64,000 nt of DNA. Origin: Diploptera punctata. Lineage: Eukaryota; Arthropoda; Insecta; Blattodea; Blaberidae. This document shows, piece after piece, positions 43,848 through 56,697 of the stretch. The notes under the pieces were generated by a model that was not told the origin of the DNA, made no database searches, and saw nothing but the letters and a program-made list of their open reading frames with translations. Made by a program: the position numbers and the translations under genes. Each line of letters begins with the position of its first letter. The stretch's first letter is position 1. The DNA lies in assembly GCA_030220185.1 (NCBI GenBank), contig JASPKZ010007541.1, positions 1,185,501 through 1,249,500 of the forward strand, given 5' to 3'.

Positions 43848-44975
43848 AAAAGGGAGGAGCACTATAGATGCAATATTTACCCTGCAACAAATTATGGAAA
43901 AAAGGAGAGAATTTAATCTCCCACTATACATACTATTTATAGATTATGAAAAGGCATATGATAATGTAAACCGAGATAAACTTTGTCAGATACTGCATGA
44001 AGAACATATACACATGTAAGAACATACTCACATGTATTACGAGCCATACAAAGCTTATATCAAAATTCTAAAATCAAAATTAAATTACCAGATGGAGAAA
44101 TAACAGAACACATAAACACAAGCAAAGGTGTTCGACAAGGATGTGGACTACCTCCACTCTTATTTAATATATATATTAACAGAATAGTGCAAGAATGGAA
44201 ACAAACAGTAAATAGTGGAATTTCAATAACTAGGAATAAAATAATTCAAACAATATTATATGTTGATGATCAAATAATATTATCAGTTTCCGAAGATAGC
44301 TTACAAATAGCAGCGTATCAATTATTCAAAATTGCCAGCAAATATAATATGAGAATTTCCACTTCAAAATCCAAAACAATGGCGATGTGTGGAAAAAACA
44401 TACAACGGGTGAAAATTGAGATTGATGGAAAAATTATAGAACAAGTGTCAGATTTCTCCTACTTAGGAATTGTATTTGCAGAGTATAAGAGTGACATTGA
44501 TTCAAAGTTATAAAAATATAATAAAATGAATGGGGTAATACGAAGACATTTTGGGAAACAGATGATGACAGACACAAAACTAAGATTACATAACATCACA
44601 TCAAAAACTGCTCTAAATACGGAAGTGAAATTTGGATTTTAAATAAAGAAACTCTTATAAACTTCAAGTAAGCCAAATGCGCTTCTTATGATCATTGTTA
44701 GGAGTTAATAGACTGGATCACCAAAGGAACACTATTATCAGAGGAAAACTTGGAGTAACAAGTTTAAATGAAGATATACAAAGATACCAAAAAGAATGGA
44801 AAAATCATCTGAGGAGAATGGCAATAAATAGAATTCCAAAATGGGCATTCCAATACCCCAATTGGACATAGGGACCAAGGAAGCCCAAAACATCGGTGGA
44901 AAGATCAAGACCATCTTCGCTAGGTTTACCTACAGGCCACATGGCCTAAAACGAATTTGTTCATGATGATGATGA
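43848..44975 (+). pseudogene. LINE RT relic with YVDD box
   Basis: Order of motifs: GRSTIDAIFTLQQIMEKRRE, LFIDYEKAYDNVNRDKL, KGVRQGCGLPPLLFNIYINR, LYVDDQIILSVSEDSLQ, STSKSKTMAMCGKNIQR and QVSDFSYLGIVF, then a decayed C-terminus near 44760-44940. It is related to the 0.2-3.1 kb LINE, whose box is FADD. The frame is open over 44187-44513 but broken on both sides. 5' truncated within the RT. Confidence 0.85.
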
Positions 44976-46518
44976 GCATTTTAATGCAAATATCACGAAC
45001 ATAAAGCTGCATAATTGAGGACGCGAACCTGTGATCTTCATTGACAGAAACAGTGACCGCATGCTTTACCTCTGACCTAACAGGACACGTAGGAGTGTCG
45101 TCAGTTCATGCCACATAACACAATAGCGCAGGGACTGCACAATTATGACTAGTCTGCTAGTTTGAACCCAGCGCTGTGCCGAGTAGGACTTAGAAGAAAT
45201 GTGCGTTCAAGAGATGACTCTTTTTTGTCTAAGGGTGTACAACTCCACCGTTGTTGTAAGTTACAAGCCGTCTCTGTTTCAAGTTGCATTAATATTTCGC
45301 AAGATTTATAAAGATAAACTACACACGGATGACTTGTGCACGGGATTGTGAACACGTGTGTAAGATTACGTGAGCTGTAGAAAATAGTCATGATACTCGT
45401 AACTCTGGCAAATCTCACGCTTGCTGAAAACTATCTTAGCTAAATCCATCCTCTATTGTTCTCATAATTCCATGTTGTTATCAGTTTCCAGGAGGCTCCA
45501 AGTGATTACATGCACTCCTCTCACCGCTGGGGTCACCGGTTTGCTTCTCCCTTACTCCATATGAGGTTCGTCGTGGACGAAACGGAGTCTGGGCAGGTTT
45601 TTCTAGGGGTTTCTCCCGTTTTTCCCTGTACAAATTTAATGTAACCATTTCTATGCACTCACTTAATTCATTTCACTTCATTCAAATAAGGGCTTCATCG
45701 CTCGACCTAAGCTATTGTTGGACACGAGTTAAGGAAAAGGTTTTTGTATATGTTTCCAACTGAATCTAGACTGCGCGAACATAATCTTTCCATAAATAAC
45801 TAACCCAACCTTAGCTGATATGCTCGCACTTCATTCTTGACCAACCTATTGGGCGCTTTACCTCCGGTTTTTATAGAAACATTACGTCTCTTCATTAATT
45901 TACCATTTTTGTCATACGACCGGCCCATCGCAGTGGGTGATACACGACTGTTCTTTTATACCTGGTTTTGCATAGAAGTAATACACTTTCTGTTGTGTAA
46001 TTTCACCCATTCACCTGTCTGTATCTATTTAGTACATACATTTAAATGAATGCTATCTTTTCTCCTCTCCTAAAGTGGTTGTGTTTTTATCCAGACAATA
46101 GAAGTGAAATAATCGCCATTTTGTATATTTTTACTTTACCATAACATACTGTTTAGAGAAATTGTGACAAGAGGAGTTGCTTATTAATTACGCTACATTG
46201 CAGAAAACAAAATATTAAACATTATTTTTTTAATAAACTAACACATTTATATACAGTTCGTACTGACGACTACTTCAACAAAGAATAAAATAAAAAATAA
46301 ATACATTCCAGACCTGAACAATGATGTTATACAAATCCACATTTTTATGAACATTTATTTTTAAAGTTTTTTAGAAATGGTAAATGAAATTACTTAATTA
46401 CTTTTTATAAAACATTTTGATATAATTACAGAACTACAGGTTGTGTTACATTCAGTATCAAAATGTGCGAACTAGATAATTTTAAGTTAATAACTGAACA
46501 TAATATTAAAGGCATATA
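44976..46518. other. Mostly unassigned; possible SINE piece at 45505-45660
   Basis: The segment at 45505-45660 (CTCACCGCTGGGGTCACCGG, GAGTCTGGGCAGGTTTTTCT) has the look of a SINE body but no second copy is present here. A short match to the LINE-2 C-terminus in reverse (CATTCACCTGTCTGT) is at 46007-46022. Nothing else is supported. Confidence 0.35.
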
Positions 46519-47514
46519 TATAATATATAATGTTTGTTTGTTTGTTCGTACTTTATGGGTGGCCATACCGTTGATCCGATTGTGATGGGATTTTTTGGAA
46601 AATATTCAGGAGATTCCCGGGATGAACGTAGGCTATAAAAGAGTTGAGATACTTAACTCCTACACCGTTAAAAACACCCTTTGTAGTGTAAAACGTGAAA
46701 AAGTCTCTTTTTTTACCTTTAAATGACTTACGCGGCCTAAATCATAACAAATACACTAAATTAATGTACACAGAATTGAATACCTCAAGAACCTCTACAA
46801 AAAGTCTGCGACAGCATATGTTTATCTTTTACAGATAACACACAATAGCCATTTTTGTCTTTCATTGATGCCAAGGAGACCGGGATAAGTAGATTCCCGG
46901 GCAAGCATGTGCTGCCATACCATTCATCCGATTGTCATGGAGCGTTTTGCAAAATGTTTAGGATTTTCCAGGGAAGGTTATAGGTTATAAGAGAGTTATA
47001 ATGCTCAAGCCCTTCAACCTTAAAAATTCACCTTCTGTAGTGAAAAAACGTGAAAAAATGCAGCTTTTTCTAAGCTTAAGTGGCTTTCGCTGCCAAAACC
47101 ATAACAAATACACAAAATTATTGTACACAGAATTGAATACCTCAAAACACTCTACAGAAAAGTCCGCGACAGCACATGTTTATTTTTAAGGATAGGCCTA
47201 ACTCACAATAACCATTTTTATCTTCCATTGATACCAAGAAGATAGGGATAAGTAGGTTCCCGGGCAAGCATAGCAGCGCACGGCGGTATTCTTTAGGCCT
47301 AATCGATAACTCAAAATAACGAATTTTATCTTTCAGCTCATTTATGCCAAGTGCATCGGGATGCGTTGATTCCCGGGAAACGCGGGGTAATCAGCACGGG
47401 GTATCTAAAAATTATAACGATATAAGTTTATATTTATTTTTCCTTTTACTTATTCAACTAAATGCAAAAACACATAATTTATTTAGGTGTGTAGCGCATG
47501 CCGGATATTAGCTA
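46519..47514 (+). mobile_element. Helitron H3, running into a microsatellite
   Basis: 5' side with ATAATATATAATGTTTGTTTG, body modules with CCCGGGCAAGCATAGCAGCG and GGGTAATCAGCACGGGG, and 3' side GTGTAGCGCATGCCGGATAT followed by TAGCTA. Homologous to H1 along its length. The end is immediately followed by the CATA tract. Confidence 0.75.
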
Positions 47515-47515
47515 C

Positions 47516-48092
47516 TATATACATACATACATACATACATACATACATACATACATACATACATACATACATACATACATACATACATACATACATACAT
47601 ACATACATACATACATACATACATACATACATACATACATACATACATACGTACATACATACATACATACATACATACGTACATACGTACATACGTACAT
47701 ACGTACATACATACATACATACATACGTACATACGTACATACGTACATACGTACATACATACGTACATACGTACATACGTACATACGTACATACGTACAT
47801 ACATACGTACATACGTACATACGTACATACGTACATACGTACATACGTACGTACATACGTACATACGTACATACGTACATACGTACATACGTACATACGT
47901 ACATACGTACATACGTACATACGTACATACGTACATACGTACATACGTACATACGTACATACGTACATACGTACATACGTACATACGTACATACGTACAT
48001 ACGTACATACGTACATACGTACATACGTACATACGTACATACAACATACATACATACATACATACATACATACATACATACATACATACATA
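47516..48092. repeat. CATA / CGTACATA microsatellite
   Basis: About 577 bp. The first ~130 bp is CATA repeated, the middle is mainly CGTACATA (alternating CATA and CGTA), and the last ~45 bp returns to CATA, with one AACATA interruption near 48042. Long ORFs on both strands (YIHT and YVCM repeats) are a consequence of the repeat and are not genes. Confidence 0.97.
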
Positions 48093-48449
48093 GATAGATA
48101 CACGGGTGATTCTTTGTAAAGACTTTTCGGCCCGTACGTAGTTGTCCGGTCATATTAATACTCTTCCTATATAAAAAAACTACTAAGGACATGAAAAGTA
48201 ACAGTTTAATGATAACGATTAAAAAGCTCACTGAATTTATAGCTACTTTTCGAGATATTAACATTTTTTCTGGAAACCTAATGCAGGAGACCGTTCGGTG
48301 TGTGACAGGTGACTGTTGCAAATACATAAAAACCACATAACACAAAATTATAATCGTTTCATTTTATGTGCCACACATGATCGACATTCTTATAATTATA
48401 TTGCTTCAGTTTCGAGTAGAAATAAAATGTATTTTGGTATTAAATGCCT

Positions 48450-49168
48450 GTAATTTTAGAGCATCTGTCCAGACACCGCTTTTGTAAATATTCGTTTATC
48501 TTCGATACGTTTCAACCTCGAATAATTTTCTTTGGGCTCTTTATTAAGGACGTAACCAAAAACTGCTTTCTTGGCCACTTCTCCTCTACCATCACGTTTA
48601 CATAAGGTCTTCTGAATGTTAGTTTTTGGTGAATCTCTAATAATCTTTCTTGTTTTGCCTTCAAATCTATGGAATCTTTTTCTGTACTTCTGAACATTTT
48701 TCTGCAACACTGCAAATCCTTTTATTTTTGTATTTGTATTTTTTCTTTGGATTTTTGCCTTTCTTTTGGCTGTATATTTGCACTCGTGACTGTGGAACTT
48801 GGAGCTGGAAGATGCTGCATTGGAACTGGTGTAATGTATCCTGAAGCTGGTGTGAGGCGTTCAGAATCGGAGGACAATGTGTTTTCACGTATAAAGTTAT
48901 TGGTTACACTGTTTACTTGCTTTTTTTCGATAAACGTCACAGTACTTTTTTTTTTAATTCTTGAGGGCAGCTCTATACTTACGTGGAGTCATATGTTTGG
49001 CAAGTTTTCACTGATCTTTTTCTTTTCTACTATTTTAACCTTTCCTTTATTATCTCTTCCCTCTTTTGAGGATCATATTTCTAATTTGGTATCTTAGACG
49101 TTCCGCATCTCGCTTTTTCTCTAATATTTTCCATTCTGGATAAATTTTTATTTTTAGGAGGCATGTGT
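48450..49168 (-). pseudogene. Relic of Lys-rich transposase-like N-terminus
   Basis: The minus strand begins MPPKNKNLSRMENIREKARC near 49165. Broken frames then lead to YTAKRKAKIQRKNTNTKIK, NVQKYRKRFHRFEGKTRKII and KKAVFGYVLNKEPKENYSR. I recall this layout (MPP start, basic repeats, KK..FG.V) as the N-terminal half of the multicopy insect family whose C-terminal half appears at 18-20 kb. Several stops. No terminal repeats found. Confidence 0.5.
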
Positions 49169-49681
49169 ACACATAACTAAAACAAATTATTATGACTATT
49201 AGGGTATCAATAACTAAGCTAACTTCAAATCCACACAGTTCCCTGGATTGAAAGACAGACCTCTGTCACATGGGGTCTCTTGCCAGGGGACTGTGTATTT
49301 TGATTAAATCGTAAAATATCAACCAAACTATCGTAATGTATTTACTTTTGTGAGTTTTGGATAAATATATATACTTATCAAAAAAAAAAAGAATGAACGA
49401 ACTCTTATCACTAACATTTCAAGTTTTAACGCGCGATTCACACTACTAAACTAATTGCATAGTAGAGCTACAATTGGTTCCTCTTCCTCCAATGAAGAAC
49501 ATTATTTTATGCAGAGCAATCCAGCGAACGCTTAGCTCGGTGCCTTATGGTTTGATTCGTATGCAAGAGATCACATGTTCGATTTCTGATGAGATTATAT
49601 ATTTTAAATTGTTATAATGCATTCTATTTTATTCTGTCTATCCACTCTTAAAGAAAAACAAACCAACTATTTGGAAGTATT
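49169..49681. other. Unassigned, no feature seen
   Basis: No supported feature. Confidence 0.4.
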
Positions 49682-49693
49682 AAAATTTATTAT

Positions 49694-50038
49694 GTCCCGC
49701 GCCGTAGCCGAGCGGTTAAGGTAGGAAACCTTGGCGCAGAGCTACGGGACTTGCGCTGGTTCGAGTCTCCATGAGGGAAGAAATTTTCTCATGGTATTTC
49801 GGCCAGAATGGGACCGGTGCCCACCCAGCATCGTGAGGCAATTGGGTAGCTACAATAAGTAGCGGCTCCAGGTTGAGGAACCAGCTATAACGGCTGGGGG
49901 ACTCGACATGTTAACCACATGTCACCCCTACACTGGCTGTTGATCATCTACCTCTGTGATTGACACATGTGAATGTGAAGGGCCAGCAGCCGGCTGGTAA
50001 AAGGGCAACCGCTGAAAAGTGGAAAGACCCTCAATCGG
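49694..50038 (+). mobile_element. SINE-A copy 4, full length with TSD
   Basis: Complete from GTCCCGCGCCGTAGCCGAGC to GACCCTCAATCGG, about 345 bp. Perfect 12-base TSDs, AAAATTTATTAT, are at 49682-49693 and 50039-50050. The right TSD merges into an ATT microsatellite (to about 50137), which may have grown from it. Confidence 0.93.
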
Positions 50039-50042
50039 AAAA

Positions 50043-50070
50043 TTTATTATTATTATTATTATCATTATTA

Positions 50071-50137
<67 letters not shown>
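50043..50137. repeat. ATT microsatellite
   Basis: About 30 ATT units with two interruptions (ATC at ~50062, TTAATT at ~50070). Confidence 0.95.
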
Positions 50138-50140
<3 letters not shown>

Positions 50141-50150
50141 TGTCATTACT

Positions 50151-50265
50151 ATTGTGGAAAGCAACGGGAAGCTACCACACCTATAATTCCTTAGTAAAGC
50201 TGTCTAGCATGGCATGAAAATTCTATGATTGCAGTGAACGACCTGCCCTAGGGCAGAACACTATA
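50151..50265 (+). mobile_element. SINE-B copy 5, 3' module only
   Basis: GTGGAAAGCAACGGGAAGCT, CCTATAATTCCTTAGTAAAG and GACCTGCCCTAGGGCAGAAC match the common 3' module. Head and centre are absent, and it follows the ATT tract directly. Confidence 0.82.
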
Positions 50266-50851
50266 GAATAGAATCATTACTATATTATCATTATTATTAT
50301 CCATGATCTACGGGCTATTATTAGCCTGGACTTGACCTACATAAACTAAATATTTTAATTGAAAGGTGAAATTTTTTCCTCGCTAAAACGTAATAAATAA
50401 TTAAATACATACGTAAATATGTGAAGCTATATTACATTTTGTTACGTAAATTTATAGCATTATTATTAAAACATGGTACTGCACACATAATTTAATTTAT
50501 ATCGGTGACTAAATAGTGTTATAGAGTTTACGAAGGTAGAAATGTTACTTAAAATAGTGTAAAGTGGACGTAGTTTACGTGTATGGAATTAAATGTTATA
50601 GGATGATATTTTGCTGAAATGCAAATAAATAAAGAAATCATTGTCGAAATATTTGAATCCTGGCTCTCAACCTTTTCCTTTTTTTCGTAATTGGTTCAAA
50701 CGATCTGCACGTCGCATGGTAGTCGCATCTCGCATGGTGGTCGTCTAAATCCAGGTTGTCTTATTTACTTTTACAGTAAGCACGAGATTTGAACTTTATT
50801 CGAAATGTCGTAATTTGAGTAGTATTGTATACGTCGTACACTCGTAAAAAA
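50266..50851. other. Unassigned, no feature seen
   Basis: No supported feature. Confidence 0.4.
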
Positions 50852-52166
50852 CAGTAAAACGTGTTTAATCCGGAACGTGGATAATGCGAAAGTATGTCCA
50901 ATGTGAAGAAATTTATATTTCCCGGCGAAATAATAGTAATTTTATGTATATTTATTTTGCATAAAACGGAATCTCTCCAACGCGGAAACCGAAATATTGT
51001 ATATGATTATTGAAAAAAATTATAAAGCGGAAAGACAGAGAAATAAATTAGTTTCCAGTTCATTATATTCCCGATAGGCCAAAAAAATAATAAGGAATGA
51101 TTCCTGCCGTCGGGTGAATTAGAGATTCTACCTATACCTGAAATTTTATTTCGGCCTCACTGCACACACGTTATGCGAAATATCTTACAAATAATCATTG
51201 CACTGTAAAATCTTAAATTAGTTTAAGTTCTGAGACCGATCTTTCACGGGTAACGTTTTGCAATTACGGAATAAAGATAGCTAAAACATGTGTATCATTG
51301 TCATTAAACGAAAAAGTGAAAATGATTGAAGACAAATCTCCAAATTTCCGGACCAATGCTCCAAAGTCAAGCTCTAGCCGTTGCTTAATCCCTAGGGAAT
51401 AACGATTTCAAAGCATCTTTAGGTTGACAGGAGTGTTTTACACTATGTAGTGTGGAATGAAATTTGGGGGGAATCAAAGGATGTGGACGTAAGTGTATTT
51501 AGTGAGCGGAAACCAAAACTGCATACTTTAATTTCAGGATACGCGCCCAAGAGATATTTTAAAGCTGAAGAAACGGGTCTGTTTTTTCTTTTATTTTACT
51601 CGACTTTATAAACTAGGAACAAAGGACAAGATACATGTTTTTCAATCAAAATTATTGCAATGATAAGTTGAAACAATAATATATCGATCGTGGCGATGGA
51701 GGCATTTATCAAAGCACATATCGACACGTGAAATACGACAACTTTTAACAATGCACTTTAGGGTTAATGTCAATATCATTTGTTTGGTGTTTATACTTAT
51801 TTGTCCATTTGGTTTAAATCACTATTTGTAAAAGCCGCCTTCGCACCTGTCTGCAATTAAAAACTGCTGATGGATAATAAAGGACACTAACCTTCTAAAA
51901 TACCGACTGGATCCGCGAATAAAGATATTTTTAGCCGCGAATACAGGAACCGTGTCGCAATTTTTTAACCGCGAATAAGGAGCTTATACAGTACTTCACT
52001 TTTCAATGACAGCGGAGCAATTAATCCAATATCCGTAAAAGACGTACACAGTACCCTATAATCTAAGATTATTATTAAGTTTTAGTTTTTTTTATGCCGA
52101 ATTTTGTCTAATGTGGAACAAAAATTGGTCCCATGTGATTCCGCTTTGAGCTAGTTTACTGTGTCT
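50852..52166 (+). pseudogene. Tigger/pogo-like DNA transposon relic
   Basis: The left end CAGTAAAACGTGTTTAATCC and the right end, reversed, CAGTAAACTAGCTC and AAAGCGGAATCACATGGGAC are typical of Tigger termini. Between them, near 51515-51630, the plus strand reads ISGYAPKRYFKAEETGLFFL and a KGQDTC, corresponding to the DETGLF region around the first catalytic aspartate, here Glu. KVKMIEDKS near 51310 fits the N-terminal DNA-binding domain. The rest of the transposase is deleted or scrambled. Confidence 0.72.
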
Positions 52167-53569
52167 AGAAACATGTCCATTCACTGCTCTTTAACTATTT
52201 AAGACGATTAAAACCAAATACAGCGCATTTAAAACATTTAACAATGCGTTACCTCGTGAACCACAGCTTTAGCTCTTCGAACATGTGCAGTGGATCATAA
52301 CAGGGACTCTGCGTTTTGATGCCGCTGATTCGTTTTTTGCTAAGTGTGCATATATCATTATAAAATTATATAGAATATATCAAATTCCACAAATCAACTC
52401 CGTATAAATACCAGTGGACTGTGTCTAATAGCCCAGACACGTGCTCCCGCCACAATTGATGCACTGACACTAAATGAAATGGCAGCGCATTAGGCGCTAG
52501 CCCTGCCGACACGAACGTTAGACTAGTTACATTATTTTTACGCTGGACAACATGAAAAGGTACAGTGAAAAACATTATTTTTTGTATTGAATTTTTGGCA
52601 GGGTACTGTGCTTAAAAAACCCGGACATAATTTGATAAGATGAATGATATGATATTAATACATTTTAGGTGTTATTTATTTCGAAAGAAAGTAAGTCAGT
52701 TAATTGTGTTTTTAAACATTATGCACAAAATTCTATATTATAAATAAATGTCTTAAAATATAACATCATATTGTTAATGTTGGAAGCGGGACAGCACAGG
52801 GGACTGTTGTTATGTTTGTAACTTGAACTGCACTATAAAGAATATTCTTACGCTTACATTCTGTGATATTTTAATTTATGATGAAACAATAATTTTTGTA
52901 AAATGTGGTTTGGACAGCCATGTATGTGTTTACAGAGAATCGCCTATGCAAATATACATTTACTTATGTTCAAATGAAATTGTGTAAATAAATTAGATGG
53001 AATAAATTTATCAGATTTATATAGAAGTTGCAGACGACCAATTTGAGATATACAAACCCAAGTTCTCAAAAAGAAAAATTCCTAGTTATCAATTGTTAAA
53101 TTGTTTCCATTTCATAATTATAAACCAGCGTAATAGGGATATGGAATCGTTTTTATGGGTTTATACGTTCATTGGAGATTGTGTTAAATTAAATTATTGA
53201 GAGGTATTTAAATGTATTTTTCGAAATTGCCAGTAAAAATCTGTGAAAAAATTGTATAAATAATGAACGAACAATTTTAAATAATGTCTCCTCGTGGCAC
53301 AAAAAGATCTAAAACGTCCATTACCTTTAAGGCTACTTCCATTTTCACATCCGCATGTACCTTTCACTTAGATAAACGATTACACTGAGTAACAAAAAAG
53401 AAACTTTTTTTTGTCTCAGGAAGAAAATATGTGATTCTGACAGTATGTTTTCTCCTGAATTCAAATATGATATCGGTGTTTCTCAATCACGCAAGGTTTC
53501 CGAGAGATAGGCATTTATAATTTCAAACATTTTATTTTCTACATTCGTAACTACACAATATTCGAACAT
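52167..53569. other. Unassigned AT-rich region, no feature seen
   Basis: No supported feature. ORFs here are short and unrecognised. Confidence 0.4.
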
Positions 53570-53745
53570 TCGGACTCACCTAGAAAGTAAGAAATGACGA
53601 TTTTCTGCTATATTTCGCCTGTGGAGCATCCCTCTTGATGGTCCAACAATAATTGGCCAGCATATTAGGATTCCATTTACCTTGATATCTCTTTTCTATA
53701 GATGAAACCTCCTTATGAAAGTGTTCCCCGTTTTATTTTATAATG
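53570..53745 (-). pseudogene. Fragment of an insect repeat-encoded protein (HGE-FH..RYQGKW type)
   Basis: The minus strand gives NGEHFHKEVSSIEKRYQGKW, then NPNMLANYCWTIKRDAPQA. I recall similar strings (G..FH....E.RYQG.W....M..DYCW...RD) as a conserved block in a highly repeated insect protein of unclear class. It is open for about 50 codons; flanking frames are broken. Not assignable to a named family here. Confidence 0.5.
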
Positions 53746-54375
53746 GACAAATGGACGAAAAAACGTTTATTTAAAAAATTATTATTTAAATCCATTAATT
53801 GAAATTTGAATAAAAAACTGTAGGCGATGGAGAAATTCCGAATACATATTTGAAAACACGATAAAAAAACTGCATTAGGTACAACTATTGGTACTCATGA
53901 GACAAAAAATCATGTTGACCAGTGTTATGCAGTCATTTTAAAAGTGACATGTGATTAGCATGTCGGAATTCACAATTGTTAATCTAAAAATGGATTTCTC
54001 TATCTGAAGCGGCTACTTATAAAGCAAACCAGTTTTCTCAAAATGTTGTATCGGCATAGGTGAATCCCGACCGCAATTCCATGAGGATATTTCTCCCTCA
54101 TTGGAATTCTAATCAACGCAAAGTCCCGTCGCTCTGCACCAAATCAGCCTAAAAACGCTAGCTTACGGCACGGATTGTATCTAACACTAACGGTAAACAA
54201 TTTTGTGTTTTAGGAATTAATTTAAATTAATATTTAAAATATTAATGGCATATATTAAAATTTAAGTTATGGTGAAATAAACAATTTTCTCATATCAGGC
54301 AAAAACTAACCCAATTGTGTTGATTTATTAATAAGAATTTGGTGCAAATTAAATTGTATTTAAATTTCTATTATT
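53746..54375. other. Unassigned, no feature seen
   Basis: Might include further decayed parts of the fragment just before it; nothing can be supported. Confidence 0.35.
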
Positions 54376-54386
54376 ATACACAGAGA

Positions 54387-54714
54387 GTCCACCGCTGTGG
54401 TCTTTAGGTAGCCTGCTGCCTTGTCACGGAGCGGGCCCGGGTTCGATTCCCGGTCGGGACAGGCTCCTGGGTGAGGTTTTTTCGGGTTTTTTTCCTCACC
54501 TGTAAGACAAATGTCAGGAAGCTTAGGGCCGATAGGTCCCCGAAAAATCAACCGGCCATCAGCATCATCCTTATCATTATCATCCTTCATCGGTGTGGAA
54601 GGCAACGGGAAGCTACCACACCTATAATTCCTTAGTAAAGCTGCAAAGCACAGGATGAAAATGGTATGATTACAGAAAGATCTGCCCTCGGACAGAATAA
54701 CTATGGATGGATTG
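54387..54714 (+). mobile_element. SINE-B copy 6, full length
   Basis: Head with GGGTTCGATTCCCGGTCGGG, the CCTCACCTGTAAGACAAATG signature, ATC-rich centre and common 3' module ending ACTATGGATGGATTG. Perfect 11-base TSDs, ATACACAGAGA, are at 54376-54386 and 54715-54725. Confidence 0.92.
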
Positions 54715-54725
54715 ATACACAGAGA

Positions 54726-55380
54726 AATATCGAGATATGACCTGCCTAATGGACTAATGTCGTCCACCAATGCCACGGTGAGAATTCCATAAGTATCATG
54801 AAGACAATCTTATGGCATTTGTTTTAAAAAATAGAGATACGCGATGAAATCATTTAATTATGATTAAAAGAAATGGCGTTAGTTTTCAATTTTTTTTTCT
54901 TTCCTTCGACTTACTTTTTTTTTATTTTTAATTCATTATGGGTCAGGTTTGGCGACAACCTGGTTCTATCAATTTCTACACATCAAACATTTCTTGCTCA
55001 ACTTGTTTATTTCACCTATCGACTTCCCACAGTGCTATCTAATTAGTTTAGTGCTTTTATTCCGATCTTCCTCCCACTAGCAATTAAAATGTTGTTTTAC
55101 TTTATTTTTTTATTATTTTGTTATGAGTCAACTTCCTCTGACACTTCCTCATGGTTTATTGAGCTAAATTTGTTCTATCCCACACACGTATTTCAATTAC
55201 GTCGTTCTTATTGTTCAGCGCTTTAGCTCGTAAGGTCATATCGCTGTTATTTTCTGATATTTCATTCTATTGTGTTATGGTACGATTTCTTGAAAAGGCT
55301 TACTAACTTCCTGTTAAACGTTTGGTGATTCTATGAAATTGTGATCATGATAAAATATTCCTTGTAATTAAATTATATTC
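54726..55380. other. Unassigned, no feature seen
   Basis: No supported feature. Confidence 0.4.
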
Positions 55381-55558
55381 GGCCGCGGTAGGCTACTGAT
55401 TATGTTCCTTGTATCTGGTTGTAAAGATCAGGGGTTCAAACTCCGCCGAGGTCGATGGATTTTTTTTTTAGAATCGAATATTCCAATGAGCAAGTACACG
55501 GGGAGGGACTTTAAGCCGTGCGTCTCGATTCTAAAAAAATCAGGCTCGTAAAAGATCA
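55381..55558 (+). mobile_element. SINE-C fragment 2
   Basis: GGCCGCGGTAGGCTACTGAT (A-box-like) and GGGGTTCAAACTCCGCC (B-box-like), then GTCGATGGATTT, a T run, and GGGGAGGGACTTTAAGCCGT. Related to 38385-38522. Confidence 0.55.
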
Positions 55559-56184
55559 TTAAGCTTGAATAAAAGGCATCTCAGCAAAATGTATCGACCT
55601 TATCATTCTATTAACACTTTAGTTGCCTGCTAGATGCCTCATTGGGTCGGTATGTTGACCGCATACAATTAATGACACCTATGGAAAATTTAGCGTAACT
55701 AAATTAACTTGATCTAGTAACTTCTAACAAAGGATAAGCTTAGGCTTAACATTGGGTTACACCATTGATAGACATGTAGCTAGATAGATAGATAATTAAA
55801 TTCTAACCCAATTTACTTTTAACGACAGTTGAAACCAAATAGGGTGGTGTGCTCATGGGTAAACCTGACTTATCTCAGAGTGAAACAAAGGAAGGTATAT
55901 TCGCCGATTTGCATGAATAAAGATCGTACAAAGTATTGAAGTCTTCACTATAATTGATAGGTTAATAATCATATTATCAAATGCGCCTTTTGGAGGAGGA
56001 TTATCTATTAATTCTCTGTCACTTAATAATTAATGAATTTGGTGATGATTTAATCATTTTCACTTTAATTTCTCTATTGGGCCAATATTACGTTAGTTGT
56101 ATAAACTATCGTTAAATGATAGTTAATAATATACAATGTTCATCCACAATACACTTAATTATTCAGTCATTCATTTATATTTTA
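55559..56184. other. Unassigned, no feature seen
   Basis: No supported feature. Confidence 0.4.
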
Positions 56185-56697
56185 CTAGCTAATATCCGGC
56201 GTGCGCTACTACGCCTAAATAAATGAAATGCGTTTCTATGTTTAGTTGAGTAAGTAAAAAGAAAAATAATTATGAATTTATATGGTGATTATTGTTAATT
56301 ATTCCGTGCTGATTTCCTGACGTTGCCGACAATCTAGTGCGATCGTCATGATATTACTGAGATAAAAGACAAAAATGGTTATTGTGAATTGTCCATAACA
56401 GACATACGCTGTTGAGGATTTTTGTTGTAGAATTTTTTAGACATTCAATTCTGTATACATTAGTTTGATGTATTTGTTTTGATTTAGGCAGCGTAAGCTA
56501 TTTAAGCGTCCAAAAAGATACCTTTTTTTAGTGCAACGATACTTTTGTTTTTTGCTCCAGTCATGTGGTATGTATCATATATATTAACTGTCAAAAAAAT
56601 CTCAAAATAATGGAAGAAAATCAACTCAAACCAATCAAGTAGTTTTGAGTCCATAAAGGACAGACAGACTCGTATACACTCATTAGGCATATATTAG
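56185..56697 (-). mobile_element. Helitron H4, shortened copy
   Basis: On the minus strand it ends GGCGTAGTAGCGCACGCC and GATATTAGCTAG before T. The 5' side contains a degenerate ACTAATATATGCCTAATG. Internal modules are fewer than in H1. Confidence 0.72.

Noticed and set aside
47483..48345. Several ORFs of 190-276 codons on both strands (YIHT / YVCM repeats)
   Set aside because: They are open only because the CATA/CGTA microsatellite has no stop in any frame; there is no non-repeat domain.
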